Source: Earliella scabrosa (lineage: Eukaryota; Basidiomycota; Agaricomycetes; Polyporales; Polyporaceae). Taken from it: a stretch of DNA of 64,000 nucleotides. Made by a program: the position numbers and the translations under genes. A model generated the notes under the pieces. It saw only the letters and a program-made list of their open reading frames with translations. It was not told the origin of the DNA and did no database searches. The stretch spans positions 372,001 through 436,000 of the forward strand of contig JABYQQ010000025.1 in the NCBI GenBank assembly GCA_022605405.1, given 5' to 3'. Shown here one piece after another: positions 32,967-43,960 of the stretch. Within the stretch, counting starts at the first letter, position 1; each line of letters begins with the position of its first letter.

Positions 32967-35370
32967 TCAGCAGAGAAGCGTATGGATCAGTACGCAAGGC
33001 CATCTTCCGTCATGCATGTTGCCCATGATCATCCTGGTATTGACACCAGGCCAGAGCTCGAAGGCGTCGTCGACCTCGCATACTGTTTCTCCGCCTTCAG
33101 GAAGCTAATAGCGGGTATAAGCAAAGGAGAACCCAGAGAACGCAGCGACTGTACACACCGTTCCATTGTTCATGAACGTCTTGACGATGTCAGCAAGACA
33201 TGCGGACGGGTTGTCGATTGTAGTGTGCTACATGTCCAATGAGCGAGTGTAAGCAACACGTATGAGCCATCGAGTACTCACTCCGAACCCGTTCACGCGC
33301 ACGAAGGCGGCCTGGTCGCCGAGAAGATCCGCTAGTGTCTTAGCCCCATGGAATGGGGTGATAGGGTCGTGCTAGAAAAGAATGATGAGCCAGCTACACG
33401 ACCAGAAGAACCAGGCATGACGACGCACGCACCGTGTTGCCGACGACGAGAATGCGGTTGGCGAGCGTCTTGTTGAAGGGACCGTGGTATCTCTCCACCG
33501 CGCGTTCCTGCCAGACTGAGCACCAATAGGACGCAAACGGCCATTGTGAGCCGACTGCGCGACGCATCAGTCGTAAGCGAAACTCTCGTTAGATTAAGGT
33601 GTGTTGTGGACGTGCACACATGCGAGACATCCCGCGACGTGGCGATGATGTCCTCAAAGACGCTCCGCATCGTCACGGTTCCTGACGCATCTATACCGTC
33701 TCCGCACATGATCGCAGGGGTCGAGAACGAGGGCGTCTCGGTCTCAGCGCGCTCGAAGAACCTGCAGACAACGTGTCAGTCTGTGCAGAGCAGCAGTGAA
33801 ATCGCAGAGACTCACATGCGTGGCAGCACCATGTCGCGCTTTGTGGTGTTCGCTCGTACGCCCGCTCCTGCCTCCGCCTGGACGGCTCCGATAATTTCCG
33901 GAAGCCTTCGGTTCGTGAGGGCCAGCCACTGGCTCGGCCAGTAGCTGATACGGAAGAGGGACGCTGTCGCATCTCACATCAGCGGATACAACTTGCATAC
34001 GGGTACCCGGACTCACTCCTCAGCATCCCAGAGGTAAGAGGCACAGCAGGGTCCGCGATCGTAGCGTCATGAGCGACCTTGAGAAGGTTTCGGAGCGTCG
34101 CATGAACGTCAGCCGGGGAGTGGCCTGCTTCAGCGATAGCGCAGCCTTCGGGACCGGCGAGGGCGCATCCAGTGACGAGACCTTCGTATACCCTGTCTGC
34201 ATCCTGCATGTGCTCGCTCCAGCCCTAGTCGCGTCATCAGTACAATGACAACTGGGGTGGTGGAGCAGTGGACGTACCACGATGATCTCCTGATTACTCA
34301 TGGAGACGGCGTCCACCACACCGTCGACGATGATCTTGCCGACACGCTGTTCCTACATCAGCTGAAAGCCATTCCTCAATCGAAAGGACGAACTTCCGGA
34401 AACACTGCACGTCAGGAGTTCAGCTGGCGCGGATGCGTCGCAGGATACCCAAAGTCACTCACTATGCACGAGCCAAGTCCCTAGAACGGTACCCCACGAG
34501 TAGCCGATGAAGTTGACAGGCGCACCCTTCCCGTCGACCGCATCCGCGAGCGCGACGACATCGCGCGCTGTTGCCGCCGTGCCCATGTACTTGAGATACT
34601 TGGCGTTCTCGCGCTCCTGGCACCGCCGCACCGCCTCCTCGTACGTCTGCTGCATCGAGTCGGCCTGCGCGAGCAGCCTATGGATGTCGTCTGGATCCTA
34701 GAAGGTGCCGGTCATCTCGATGCCACGCTCCTCGATAGTCCCTTGGAATAGGGCGTTGTACTCCTCGATGCTGTCAAAGCAGTAGAGTTCTCCGGGACTG
34801 CAAACAGACCTGATGAGCGTCGTTCGCCTCCTGAAGAACCGTACACTGTGAGAGAGCCGACACCGCGCGGGTCCCAGCTGACGATGTCGTAGCTGCCTCC
34901 GGCCATGCTGAGCAGTTGCGGTGCGAGCCTGCTCAGCTCCTGCAAGCCCGACACGCCGGGTCCGCCTATAAGCAATGTCCGGTGGTGAGTGAAAGTCCGT
35001 CCGATCGGAGGTCATCCAGGACGTACCGGGGTTCATCAGGAGCGAACCGACACGTTCGCCAGTGGCGTTGGCCTTGACAACAGCGAGCCGTCCAGTCCCG
35101 ACGGATCGGTCATGGTAGTCGATAGGGACTTCGAGGAAGCCGCAGGACAAGGTCGGATTGGGGACTATGGACGGGTCGCATGGGCCCCACTGAATGGAGG
35201 AATCTGGAGGTGTCTGTATAGGCGTGATCAGCCAGACACATTAGGCATCCGTGTTACAGACGACATACCTGACGAGATGCCTTGATAGATGCCGCATTGG
35301 CATAATGGATCTGGGTGTGAAGGGCGAGCGAGAGGGAGGCCCCGATGGAGAGAAGAGATCTCGGAGTCAT
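32967..35370 (-). pseudogene. Secreted TAP-like serine hydrolase (S33 type) with nonsense codon
   Basis: Starts MTPRSLLSIGASLSLALHTQ, a signal peptide. Exons 35370-35269, 35213-35027, 34965-34845, 34797-34463, 34404-34394, 34352-34278, 34224-34017, 33963-33816 and 33761 onward join with consistent phases. Motifs: LSCGFLEVPIDY, MNPGGPGVSG (oxyanion loop), GYSWGTVLG (nucleophile Ser), MFPEEQRVGKIIVDGVVD, NRILVVGNTHDPITP (Asp), and NGFGH (His), ending NGTLPEGGETVCEVDD. The triad is complete, and the family (alpha/beta hydrolase plus TAP C-terminal domain) cleaves peptides outside the cell. But TAG at 34700-34698 interrupts TGTF-DPDDI in frame with no way to splice around it, and one junction near 33600 stays unresolved. 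I call it a probable recent pseudogene. A sequencing error is the main alternative. Confidence 0.8.
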
Positions 35371-35411
35371 GATGAGTTGGCAATGCTGCTCCTCAGGCGA
35401 AGTTCGTGATC

Positions 35412-35417
35412 TTTATA
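35412..35417 (-). promoter_or_regulatory. TATA box of the hydrolase gene
   Basis: TATAAA on the minus strand (context TGTATAAAGATC), about 45 bases before the start codon. Confidence 0.5.
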
Positions 35418-37218
35418 CATGGTTGAAGTCCCGAAAAGGTCAGAGTCGAGCTCGGACGGTCCACACCTGAGGCCTGAGGTGTGACCGACAGGCCCGCTGC
35501 ATGTCACGAACTTGTTGCCTGCGCATGTGATGACCGCACTGCATCGTGAGGCGCGTACCTGTAGGATAACTGCGGTATGCTCATGAAGGGGAGTGTCCAC
35601 CGTTCGAGTGCCCACAAGCAAAGAGGTTTAGCCGTTCCGCAGGTCGCCAAGGTTGGGTGTAGTCGTTGTTGACGGTGCAGGAACTTCAAAGGAGGGAAAG
35701 AGGCAGTGCTGGAGTTGCGGAATGAATTGCGCAGCTGTCGGATGCGGCGACCTGCATCGCGACGTGATCCACTGCGTCTTGCTCTCTCTGCAAAGCGCTG
35801 TCAGTCTTCGCAGATGAGTCTGGATGGTCAGAGGCAGAGGGCGACTCGGATGAACCATTGTACCGTAGCTTGGCGCGAGATGCGAGTAGGTGGGCGCGGC
35901 CGTGACCTTGTGAACTTTGCTATAGTTATTGAACTTAGAAGGACTTCAACCCGCTATATCGGCAAATGATTTCAGCCGTGAAGAGGCAGTAGCTAGACAT
36001 GGATCGAGACAACCTACGAGCGTGAGTAAGTCGCAGTGGGTGGAAATTGCGCTCGTGAAGTGTTCAGCGGCTACCGGCATCATGTAGTCGCTGAACACTT
36101 CAGCCACCCCGACCGTACTAGCCGCAAAACATTGCAGCGAATGTTATCGGGTCCTAGGCTGAGCTGGGGACGTTGAAAAACCACCCATATGCCAGTTGTC
36201 AACACTGCCAATCAACAGGGTTTGCTGGATGATCGGAACAAGCCGGAAGCGCTAGTCACTTCTCCGGAACCTACCGATCCTTCCCACTGAACTTCCAGGT
36301 TAGGACTTGACCCAGACCTGACAATGACTTTTCGAATCCTCATCTCTTTCCACCGCGATCGCAGGCTGCACAGCCGTGCTTAGTGAAGACGCAAAATCGT
36401 GGGTTCAAGTATAGTACTCAGAGTCCTAATACGGCGCGTGATGATGGGTATACCTAGTATCCGAACTTGAAGTAGAGGTTGTCTATGGCTTGGTACGTTT
36501 ATTTCTTAAATGCATTGGACATGAGTCGAGGTTGCATGCGGGGTTTCGAGCTCTTCTGCCACCTCCAAAACCCCCAAAATCCTCAAATGTACCGTGCCTG
36601 TACATGAGTCGTGCGCTCAGTCATCACGCAGCGCACGCAGAGCAGCTCTGTTATACCTGACGGCGGGGTATGGGTGCAGGGTTCTATCTCGGACAGATAC
36701 TTCACGTATGGCAACAGATGGGACAGCGGGATGGACAACGTAAGTAGTTCATTGCGCGCTGGGGGAGGTGGATTCGTGGAATCTTTGGGAACTAAGCGAC
36801 GGGCGACTTGATGTTGAGGTAAGTAGGTCTGCTGTGCCAATTGTCTCTTCCCGTAGGTCCCTTGCCAATGTTCAGTGTTCGTCACAGGATACTAAGGCCC
36901 CCATCTGGCGTGATTTGCCCATCGATAGTGTCGCCTAGTCATGAGATGGTGAATACATCGGACTTCTCACATTCAGAATTGGGGCACTCACCGGAGTCAC
37001 ACGAAACCTGATCTTCACCATGAGGCCGGTTCTCGGAGTTGGTTCTTCTACATCCAAGGTTCGCAATTCCAAGTCGGAGTTCAAGGACAACTGTACTAAT
37101 ACTCGCTTACTGACAGCTACCTCGTCTGTCGAGTACCGCGACTGCCAGTGTCGGTCTCGATACTGTCCTACTTCCCGCCGTCTCTTCTTCTATACAACGC
37201 GAGTGTAGCCTTAGCGAC
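35418..37218. other. Gene-free stretch
   Basis: Apart from the hairpin at 36056-36102, only short unsupported frames were found. It separates the divergent hydrolase and zinc-finger genes. Confidence 0.5.
36056..36121. repeat. Long hairpin followed by CTAG
   Basis: Arm 36056-36074 (starts TGAAGTGTTCAGCG) pairs with 36084-36102 with a single mismatch over 19 bases and a 9-base loop. CTAG follows 15 bases later. It could be a Helitron-type 3' end or a transcription terminator-like palindrome. No element body was identified beside it. Confidence 0.55.
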
Positions 37219-38575
37219 ATGGCCTCAGTGGTCGACGATATTCTTTCCTCTCGATATTCCTGTGCACACTGTGGCAACGACTATCCCTCAGCGCCCGACC
37301 TTGAGCAACACTACTGGCAAAGCCCGGACCATCAACCGTATTGTCGATATTGCGACTTCCACCTCGACACGGATTGGGTCGAACCGAACAGCACGATCAT
37401 GGATCACTACAGCTGCAATCATTACTGGTGTGACACTTGTGGTCAGGTATGGACTTCACTCTCGTATCGAGCATATCGTCTAACAATGAATCTTCTGTGT
37501 AGCCGTTCGAGACCGATGAACAATTTGAGCTCCACCTCATATTCAGGTGGCCCCCGTTCCACTGGCATTGCGCGCACTGCAAACAAGACTTCCCGTCCAA
37601 CGCATCCCTCAAAGCGCACGAGAAGACCACCAAGCACTCCTGCAACAAGTGTGCCAGGGAGTTTCCGTCGGCGCTCGCCTTAGAGGATCATTATATGCAG
37701 ATGTTTCTTCACCGATACTGCGAGTACTGCGACCCCGGCGACGCGCACCCAGACATCTGCGCCCAATACACTATCATCCTTGGTGCAACAGTTGCGAGAA
37801 GGTACGTCCTGCTGCAAGCCACGTTTCTCTATGCTGACCGCTGGTTATCCTATACAGGCGTTCGAAACCACTGTGGCACATCAAGGAGCACTTCGTCCAG
37901 AGCCCGCGTCATGCCTATTGTCAGCGCTGCAACCGACACTACCCATCCACTGCGCTCCTGATCGAGCACTACGCTACTTATCACTACTTCTGCGATATTT
38001 GCACCAAAGTGAGCCGACCCATATATCTCATCCCTTGGACTCGCCTCTGATGACATCCTCTGGTTTGCGTCCGCGCGTCCCCAGGTGTTTGATTTTGGTC
38101 ACGGCCTCCATGAGCATCGTCGCCAAAAGCACGGTGATCGATACTGTGTCCCCTGCCAGTATCTGTTCGACGACCTCGAGGAGCTCGACCTGCATCGTGA
38201 CCTCAATCACCCACGCGTTGTGCTGCATAGTGCAACAACGCACGAGGTTTGTGATGACCACTGTACGAGCTAGGACCGACTCATGACTGTCGTTTATAGA
38301 TGGAATCTTCCGCGTCCGTTGGCGCCCCACTCAAGTGCTCCACCGACCCGTCGCGTCACTCATTTCGCTCAATCGGTAGCGGCGCGCACGGTGCCGGTCC
38401 CTATCGATGTCTCACGGCAGTTGGTGTGGGGTGTGGGGCAGAGTTCGCGTCGCTGGATGCCTTGTGGCAACACTTGGGGGATGAGAGCTGTAGTGTGCGC
38501 CGATCTCTCGCACAGAACGGGATGGATGTGGCAGACTTGCTTGCCAGCCGAATCCGGATCCTGGCAGCGAGCTGA
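37219..38575 (+). pseudogene. C2H2 zinc-finger protein (family member Z2), frameshifted
   Basis: Exon 1 37219-37446 starts MASVVDDILSSRYSCAHCGN and carries YCRYCDFHLD and WCDTCGQ. A 56-base intron leads to exon 2 at 37503, with FHWHCAHCKQDFPSNASLKA and CNKCAREFPSALALEDHY. After RYCEYCD the family sequence HPWCNSCEK appears only in another frame (about 37770-37800). In the next exon AFETTVAH also shifts frame by one base, near 37880, before KEHFVQSPRHAYCQRCNRHY. Exons with FGHGLHEHRRQKHGDRYCVP and a C-terminal GVGCGAEFASLDALWQHLG follow. Two independent indels and the loss of the C2H2 unit found near the end of Z1 and Z3 suggest decay. It lies 330 bases upstream of Z3 in the same direction, consistent with tandem duplication. 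Confidence 0.7.
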
Positions 38576-38904
38576 GCATGAGGTGAGCGTGTTCTCGTTG
38601 TGCAGGTTGACGCTCGGAGATGCTAACTGTCGGATGCGATTGAGACCGCGCAGTTGGTCAGTAGGCGCGGACGTATCTCTAAACAGGATTTATGCCGAAT
38701 GATAACGATTGAGTGTGCTATCGAAGTAGTTCACTGGCTTTCGCTGGACGGCCTCAGAATGAGTTCATCTAGATCAGAGGAGGGGCCTAGGCTTGATCCT
38801 GCGCTGACTCATCCAAACACTCATACCCCTGAACAGACTCCACACCCTGCTAAGCCTTCTACGTAGTCTACTTCCATCCTCCTTCTGCATCCAGCTCGGG
38901 CAGT
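38576..38904. other. Spacer between Z2 and Z3
   Basis: No coding support. It would contain the Z3 promoter. Confidence 0.5.
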
Positions 38905-40356
38905 ATGCTTGAAATAGTCTACCCTTGCGACCGATGCGACGTCTGGTTCTACGACGCGCACAAACTTGACGAGCACAAGCGCTCCTCCGATGGGCACAAT
39001 ATCTGTGCCTCCTGTCGCCTCGATTTTGCGACTTTGCGCGAGCTCAAGGCGCACTACGTCGCAAGCTCGCGTCACCACTACTGCAAGTACTGCGACATTC
39101 ACTTCTCCAAGTGGGACGAACTATACGACCACTACTGTTTCGAACATACTTGGTGTGACAGTTGCGCAGAGGTGAGTCCTCATCCTCCTACTACTTACTC
39201 CTTTCCCCTTGTCGATGCGAATGCCGTACTCGTTGCAGGCGTTCGAAACCGAAGACGATCTAGCGGACCACTTCGCGCAGAGCCCCGAACACGTGTACTG
39301 CGAGCCCTGCAAGTTACTATTTCCGTCCCAAGATGCTCTCAACCAGCACGAAAGACGCGTCCATCACTTCTGCAACCAGTGCTTCCGGTACTTCCCATCT
39401 GCGCTCGGGTTGAAAGAGCATTTCGTGCAGAGCGGGAGCCATGCGTACTGCCAGCACTGCGACTTGCACTTCCCCTCCCGCCGGGATCTACCCGGTCACT
39501 ACACAGCCGCTCATCACTGGTGCAGGTGCAACTCATGCAAGCAGGTTCGCACCTACCCATAACAAGTCTTGACCACGCCGCTAATGCATCAACCATAGGT
39601 GTTCATGACGCCCCTGGGCTTGAAGGAGCACTATGTGCAGAGCCCGCGCCACGCCTATTGCCAACGGTGTGACAAGCACTACGCCTCCCAGGCAGACCTT
39701 CGTGAGCACTACCGTTCCTTCCACTATTACTGTGAGATTTGCGAAAAAGTAAGCTGTTTGTACTTTGCCATATGCAACCACGCCGACACTCCACCTAACA
39801 GGTCCTCGACTTCGAACTCGGTCTTCACGAGCATCGTCGTCAGAAACATAGAGACCAATACTGTATCCCGTGCAAGCGCATGCTCCGAAGCTCCCAAGAG
39901 CTTGAGGCTCACCGCTGCTCCGCGCACCCACGCGCTTGCTCGAGAGGTGACGGCGACGGCACCAAGCCCACTACCCGCGTCGCCGACAGCAGCGGCGACG
40001 GAACGGTAACGCGCCCAGCGACCACGCGCGACGTAGCGTCGTTCGGCTCGTGGAATGGCAACAGTTACGAATGTTACCTGTGCCATCGCACGTTCAAGGA
40101 GCTCAAACGGCTCAACCAGCACCTACGGAGCCCGGCACACGCGCACCATCTGTACCGCTGTCCCGTGCAGGATTCTGGATGCGGCGCGGAGTTCAGCACG
40201 TTGGGCGAGATCTGGAAGCATATGGAGAACGGACGGTGTGGCGTGCGGCGGCTGCGCGTGCAGTCGCGAGTGGACGCGAACGACTCATTCGTCCTCCGAA
40301 CGGGAGTGGCTATAGAGTGGGTTCCTACTGTGGTTAGTTGTACGAGTAGGATCTGA
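38905..40356 (+). CDS. C2H2 zinc-finger protein (family member Z3)
   Basis: Four exons, 38905-39171, 39239-39544, 39599-39748 and 39802-40356, all in phase 0 with introns of 53-67 bases; 425 residues. About a dozen finger-like units occur: YPCDRCDVWFYDAHKLDEHK, CASCRLDFATLRELKAHY, YCKYCDIHFSKWDELYDHY, FCNQCFRYFPSALGLKEHF, YCQRCDKHYASQADLREHY, ELGLHEHRRQKHRDQYCIPC, YECYLCHRTFKELKRLNQHL, and a C-terminal GCGAEFSTLGEIWKHMENG. Many have C-x2-C then H-x(3-5)-H/C. Each exon holds a whole number of units and exons start with similar phrases (AFET, VFMT, VLDF), so the gene grew by exon duplication. It is the intact member of the trio. Role: probably nucleic-acid or protein binding in the nucleus; no target known. 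Confidence 0.8.
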
Positions 40357-40528
40357 TTAGCGTCCATACGAGTGCGAGGATATGGTTATGATGTTGAGGT
40401 ATGGGCGTGTATCGAGGAGCCAGTCACTTCTCCAATAAGCGGAATAATAGCAGCATCTCTATCGACCGATGAGGTTGTTCCATGCCCGAACAGTGCGGAT
40501 TTCCCTCCTGACTCCCCCATCCCGGCCT

Positions 40529-40946
40529 CTACGCAGTTGACGGCGCCTCCGTCGGCAGGGTAATCGTCGGCCGGACGAGCGTGGGCGTGCGGCCGGGGTT
40601 GTTGACGATCACCGACAGCGTCGTCTCGTGCCCGTCGACGGTGACCACGATCGGGGAGAAGATCGGGGAGAAGGTCGGTGCAGAGGTCAGAATGACGTTC
40701 GAGATCGGGGGTACGGAGGGGATGAAGGTGGGAGGGTCTATCGTCGCCTCGATCGTGGTGGGCGTGCCGTTGATCGTCGTGACGAACGTCGTCTCGTAGA
40801 ACGCCTCCGGACCGTCGATGGGGACAGCGGTACCTGATGAGAGGATGAACGAGTGTTAGTGGAGTTGGTGGTTCATGAGATGTGGGCACACGTACCGCGC
40901 CCAGCAAGGAAGGCGGTGAGAATAATAGCACTCAGGATGCGCATCA
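40529..40946 (-). CDS. Secreted Thr/Ile/Pro-rich protein, array member 1
   Basis: Exon 1 (about 40946-40895) encodes MMRILSAIILTAFLAGRG, a secretion leader. A 61-base phase-1 intron (40834-40894) and exon 2 40833-40529 complete 118 residues. The mature part has one copy of the module TTFVTTINGTPTTIEATIDP, then PTFSPIFSPIVVTVDGHETT, and ends LPTEAPSTA. It has no cysteines, no GPI-type hydrophobic tail and no catalytic motif. Many Ser/Thr suggest O-glycosylation. It is the leftmost of seven co-oriented genes with this plan and the shortest, so it may be close to the ancestral unrepeated form (inference). Confidence 0.7.
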
Positions 40947-41027
40947 TGGTGAAAGGTGGAGTCTAGGGCGATGAGTTGCGAAGGCTGAATGGAAGTGCCA
41001 CAATGCATCCTGTCCTCGGTGAACCAG

Positions 41028-41033
41028 GTTTAT
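41028..41033 (-). promoter_or_regulatory. TATA box, array member 1
   Basis: GATATAAAC on the minus strand, about 82 bases before the start codon. Confidence 0.45.
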
Positions 41034-41039
41034 ATCTGA

Positions 41040-41691
41040 AGGTCATGGACATTGAGTATTGAACTCCACATCCGAGCGCTGAGTGGAGGTCGGCGCATCA
41101 ACGCGGTTGCTCAGCGTTCCACTCTTCCAACACGTTCGAGCATCGTGAGCGGGCTCGTCAAGCCGGGCTAAAATAGGCATCACCGACAGAGATGAGACCT
41201 TGCTCAGCTCCTCATTCATACGTAGTCCCGCCGAGAACGTTGTCCATATACCTTAGAGCGCGGTACCAGTGTCGCTGTCGTAGTCCGGTGCTAGGACCTG
41301 CTGGGACACGGGCTGCTGGAGGATGACTCACTCATTGACCACGCGATGCTGTCCCGCGGACTACTTGAGTGAAGGAGCAGTAACTTCAAGGCTGTGACGT
41401 AACGAGAAGGGGCGATACTGGCTGCCTTCGAATGCCGGTCGAGGAGTACGCCTTTTGCGAGCGTTCACGCAATCCAGCGATGGGAGAGTTCTGCGGCACA
41501 GAGTCAAGAACCAACGTTTATTCCAAAACATAGATAATTCCATCTGCTAGCGGTTCGATTGTGCTTGGAGGCTGGCAATGCTGACCATGAGGACCGGATA
41601 CTGAGACGAAGCGTGGAGAAAAGACGAACAGGATGTCGCGAGCGCATAGCGACTCTCAGGTTGCACCTCTCCTCGACACCGCGTTCAGCTT
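41040..41691. other. Array spacer 1-2
   Basis: No gene. Short unsupported frames only. Confidence 0.5.
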
Positions 41692-42246
41692 TCAGGCTGT
41701 GCCGACTGGTGGCAACGCTGTAGTCGGCTCGACCGTAGGGTTGGACGGGGGAACCGTAGAGGGGTCGACGGTCGGTTTAGGGCCTGGAGGCGGCCACGCG
41801 GTAGAAGGGTCAATCGTGGGCGTGGACGGGTCCTCTGCCGTGTCGACAGGGGGCCATGCAGTCGACGGGTCGATCGTAGGACGATCCGTGATGGGCAAAG
41901 GCGCAGTGGTTGTGATGGGTAAGGGCGCGGTGGTGGTGATAGGCAAGGGCGCAGTGGTGGTGATAGGCAATGGCGCAGTTGTGGTGATGGGCAAGGGCGC
42001 AGTGGTGGTAATAGGCAGGGGCGCGGTGGTCGTGATGGGTAGAGGCGCGGTGGTCGTGATAGGCAAGGGCGCGGTAGTCGTGATGGGCAGGGGCGCAGTG
42101 AGGACTATGGGGGCCGCGGCACCTGCATGCGAAGGAGGCGGAGGATCAGTTGTGCCGCGAGGCAGGGATAGAACTGGAAGGGGATACGCACCGCGACCGA
42201 CGAGGAGGCAGGCGCCGAGGATGAACGCGCTTAGGGTATGCTTCAT
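41692..42246 (-). CDS. Secreted APLPITTT-repeat protein, array member 2
   Basis: The leader MKHTLSAFILGACLLVGRG is on exon 1, 42246-42192. Intron 42123-42191 has good GTGCGT...GCAG ends at the array's usual phase-1 position. Exon 2 is 42122-41692, giving 161 residues spliced. The intron is 69 bases and stop-free, so unspliced RNA would give 184 residues with an extra Pro-rich 23. The mature protein starts AAAPIVLTAPLPITT and has nine 8-residue APLPITTT units. Three diverging units of the type TIDPSTAWPP / TVDPSTVPP follow, and the end is TTALPPVGTA. No Cys and no lysine in the repeats. Extracellular or wall location is expected from the leader and composition. Confidence 0.72.
   Translation of the reverse strand: MKHTLSAFILGACLLVGRGAYPLPVLSLPRGTTDPPPPSHAGAAAPIVLTAPLPITTTAPLPITTTAPLPITTTAPLPITTTAPLPITTTAPLPITTTAPLPITTTAPLPITTTAPLPITDRPTIDPSTAWPPVDTAEDPSTPTIDPSTAWPPPGPKPTVDPSTVPPSNPTVEPTTALPPVGTA
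41888..42110. repeat. 24-base tandem repeat array (coding)
   Basis: About nine units on the minus strand encoding APLPITTT. Units differ mainly at synonymous positions (GGC/GGT, AAG/AGG on the plus strand), showing selection on the protein repeat. Confidence 0.85.
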
Positions 42247-42342
42247 CGGCACAACAGAAGTGAAGGAGTGCGGAGAGGAACGAGTGACTTGGGCAGGATG
42301 AGAACGGGAGTGCCACGCTGCCTCCGGGATTCCTGCAGGGCG

Positions 42343-42350
42343 CTTTTATA
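42343..42350 (-). promoter_or_regulatory. TATA box, array member 2
   Basis: TATAAAAG followed by CGC on the minus strand, about 100 bases before the start. Member 7 has the nearly identical CATAAAAGCGC. Confidence 0.55.
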
Positions 42351-43048
42351 CGGACATTTTCCGTCCACCCAGACGTCCATAGACCCTGCTCTCGACAAAC
42401 CGAGCGAGAACGTGAGGCCTCCGCAGTCGACCCAACGAGAGCGATCTTCACAAGTAGCTTCCCTTGCGCAATTGTCGGACAATATTTCAATGAGCCTAGG
42501 TACAGCGGTCCCATCAAGGACCTATCGTGCTCTCCGGCCTGATCAGTCGTTGGCGCTAAAGGATTGACCGGTCTCATGAGGGCTCACGCTTCCGCAGCAC
42601 GGTACCACGTCGGCCAGCGCGCAGTGTCGATCCTGACGAGCTCAGCCTGTTCAGGCGGTTCGTCCGCGCGATGTGGTGATGCGCCATGGGCGCAGTCGGT
42701 GCTGCGAGAGATGCAGAGCGGATGTGAACAGCGACCTTGACATACGGGTGCGTTGAAATCCACATTAACACAGGGGTGTGGTGACCGGGTATTGCCTATG
42801 AGAGATGGCGCATATTCAGGTACACGAGATCGCGCACTATAAGATCAGACTCACGGACAGCAAAATGCAGGTCTCGCGTCTTCGCTCGTGGATTTGTAGT
42901 GATGGCGTTCTTGATGCATGAGCTGCTCCGTCGCGTCTCTAGGGTGACGGATTCTTGCGAGCAGGGTCATAGACGGCGACCGAAAGAGATACAATTACGA
43001 ACTGAAGGATGGGAGTGCACACATTAAACATCTCTTCCTCTAGTCCGG
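42351..43048. other. Array spacer, no gene seen
   Basis: Short frames only. Confidence 0.5.
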
Positions 43049-43514
43049 TCATGACTCGGATGGGTTAGATATCGACAGCTTCTCGTCTGCGTTGGCGGCC
43101 TCGCCCTGCCTCTCCTGGTTCGCCAGTCGAACCCTAACATCGCAACTCAGTTAGCACACAAGGGGACCCACTGCAACGATCAATACTCACTTGTTTCGCG
43201 CCACGAGTACCCGTAGTGTCCGTTCCCTCTCCAGCGGGATCATGTTCTCCCAGTTCGCGATGCGCGACAATGTCTGCGAGTATCGCTCGTGTCAGGATGT
43301 CACGCTCTTCTCCAGTAAGACCGCGGCCACGTACCCCATCAGAGTTGACCACTATAGGACCAAGTTTGTCGAACTTGAACGTCTGGCCGCCATTGACCGT
43401 GATCTGCTCCGTCTCTCCCTCCGGCGGGGGCGGCGGGAGCGCAAGCGGAGCTCCAGAGGAGGTGACCTCTGGCTCCTGGGACGTGGCGGTTGAGCTCGAG
43501 GTTGCTGTACTCAT
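43049..43514 (-). CDS. Small conserved fungal protein (VVNSDGTLSRI...NW...RNK family)
   Basis: Exons 43514-43335, 43273-43191 and 43133-43049 with 61- and 57-base introns; 115 residues. Splicing creates FKFDKLGPIVVNSDG-TLSRI and ANWENMIPLERERTLRVLVA followed by RNK. This order (LGPxVVNxDGTxSRIxNW, then ERERTLRVLxARN) is a widespread short fungal family of unknown function. The N-terminus is Ser/Thr then poly-Pro and disordered. There is no signal peptide, so unlike its neighbours it should be intracellular. It shares strand with the secreted array but neither gene plan nor leader, so it looks like an unrelated resident. Confidence 0.78.
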
Positions 43515-43960
43515 CGCGGTTCAGCGTTCGGTATGAAATGTTGCTCAGGCTCTCAAGTTGGAAAGAGTTCAAGGACTATGGGATGTTCGATACTGAGATG
43601 CGGGCGAACCACTTCCATAGAAATATGACGATGGAGGAGGATCATGTCCAAGTCGAACAGGATAGCGCGCGACTCTTCGCGATTCTTCCAGGGGCTCGGA
43701 GACCCGGCCCGGACTTGCCCGGCTGCCCGACATGCGCAACCGCGTTCGAATCCCGACGGATGCGCAGCTCGACAATAAGTCGTCCCCACTCGCAATGCGC
43801 GGGCTCAACATCAACACCAATACGAGACTGGTGTTTGTGTGAAATCATTGAGATGTGGCAGCACGATAGCAAAAGAAGAAGGTCCATTGCTTCCTTGACT
43901 ACATGTCAAACGTGGGGCGGCAACATAAACATTCTGACCCTGTCGACCGACCCTCAGCTC
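43515..43960. other. Array spacer, no gene seen
   Basis: Frames on both strands without motifs. Confidence 0.5.

Noticed and set aside
36390..36420. tRNA-like GGTTCAAGT box
   Set aside because: No matching A box, acceptor stem or terminator T-run in the right place. No tRNA is supported anywhere in the window.
40386..40931. 181-codon His/Arg/Asp-rich minus-strand frame
   Set aside because: Out-of-frame shadow of array member 1, whose leader and Thr-rich module are in another frame.
41633..42301. Plus-strand 222-codon frame with GKGAVVVM repeats
   Set aside because: It is the antisense shadow of array member 2. The minus strand has leader, intron, TATA box and synonymous changes that preserve APLPITTT.
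43134..43514. Continuous 126-codon minus-strand frame
   Set aside because: After VVNSDG it reads through an intron. Two splices restore the known family sequence TLSRI...ERERTLRVL.
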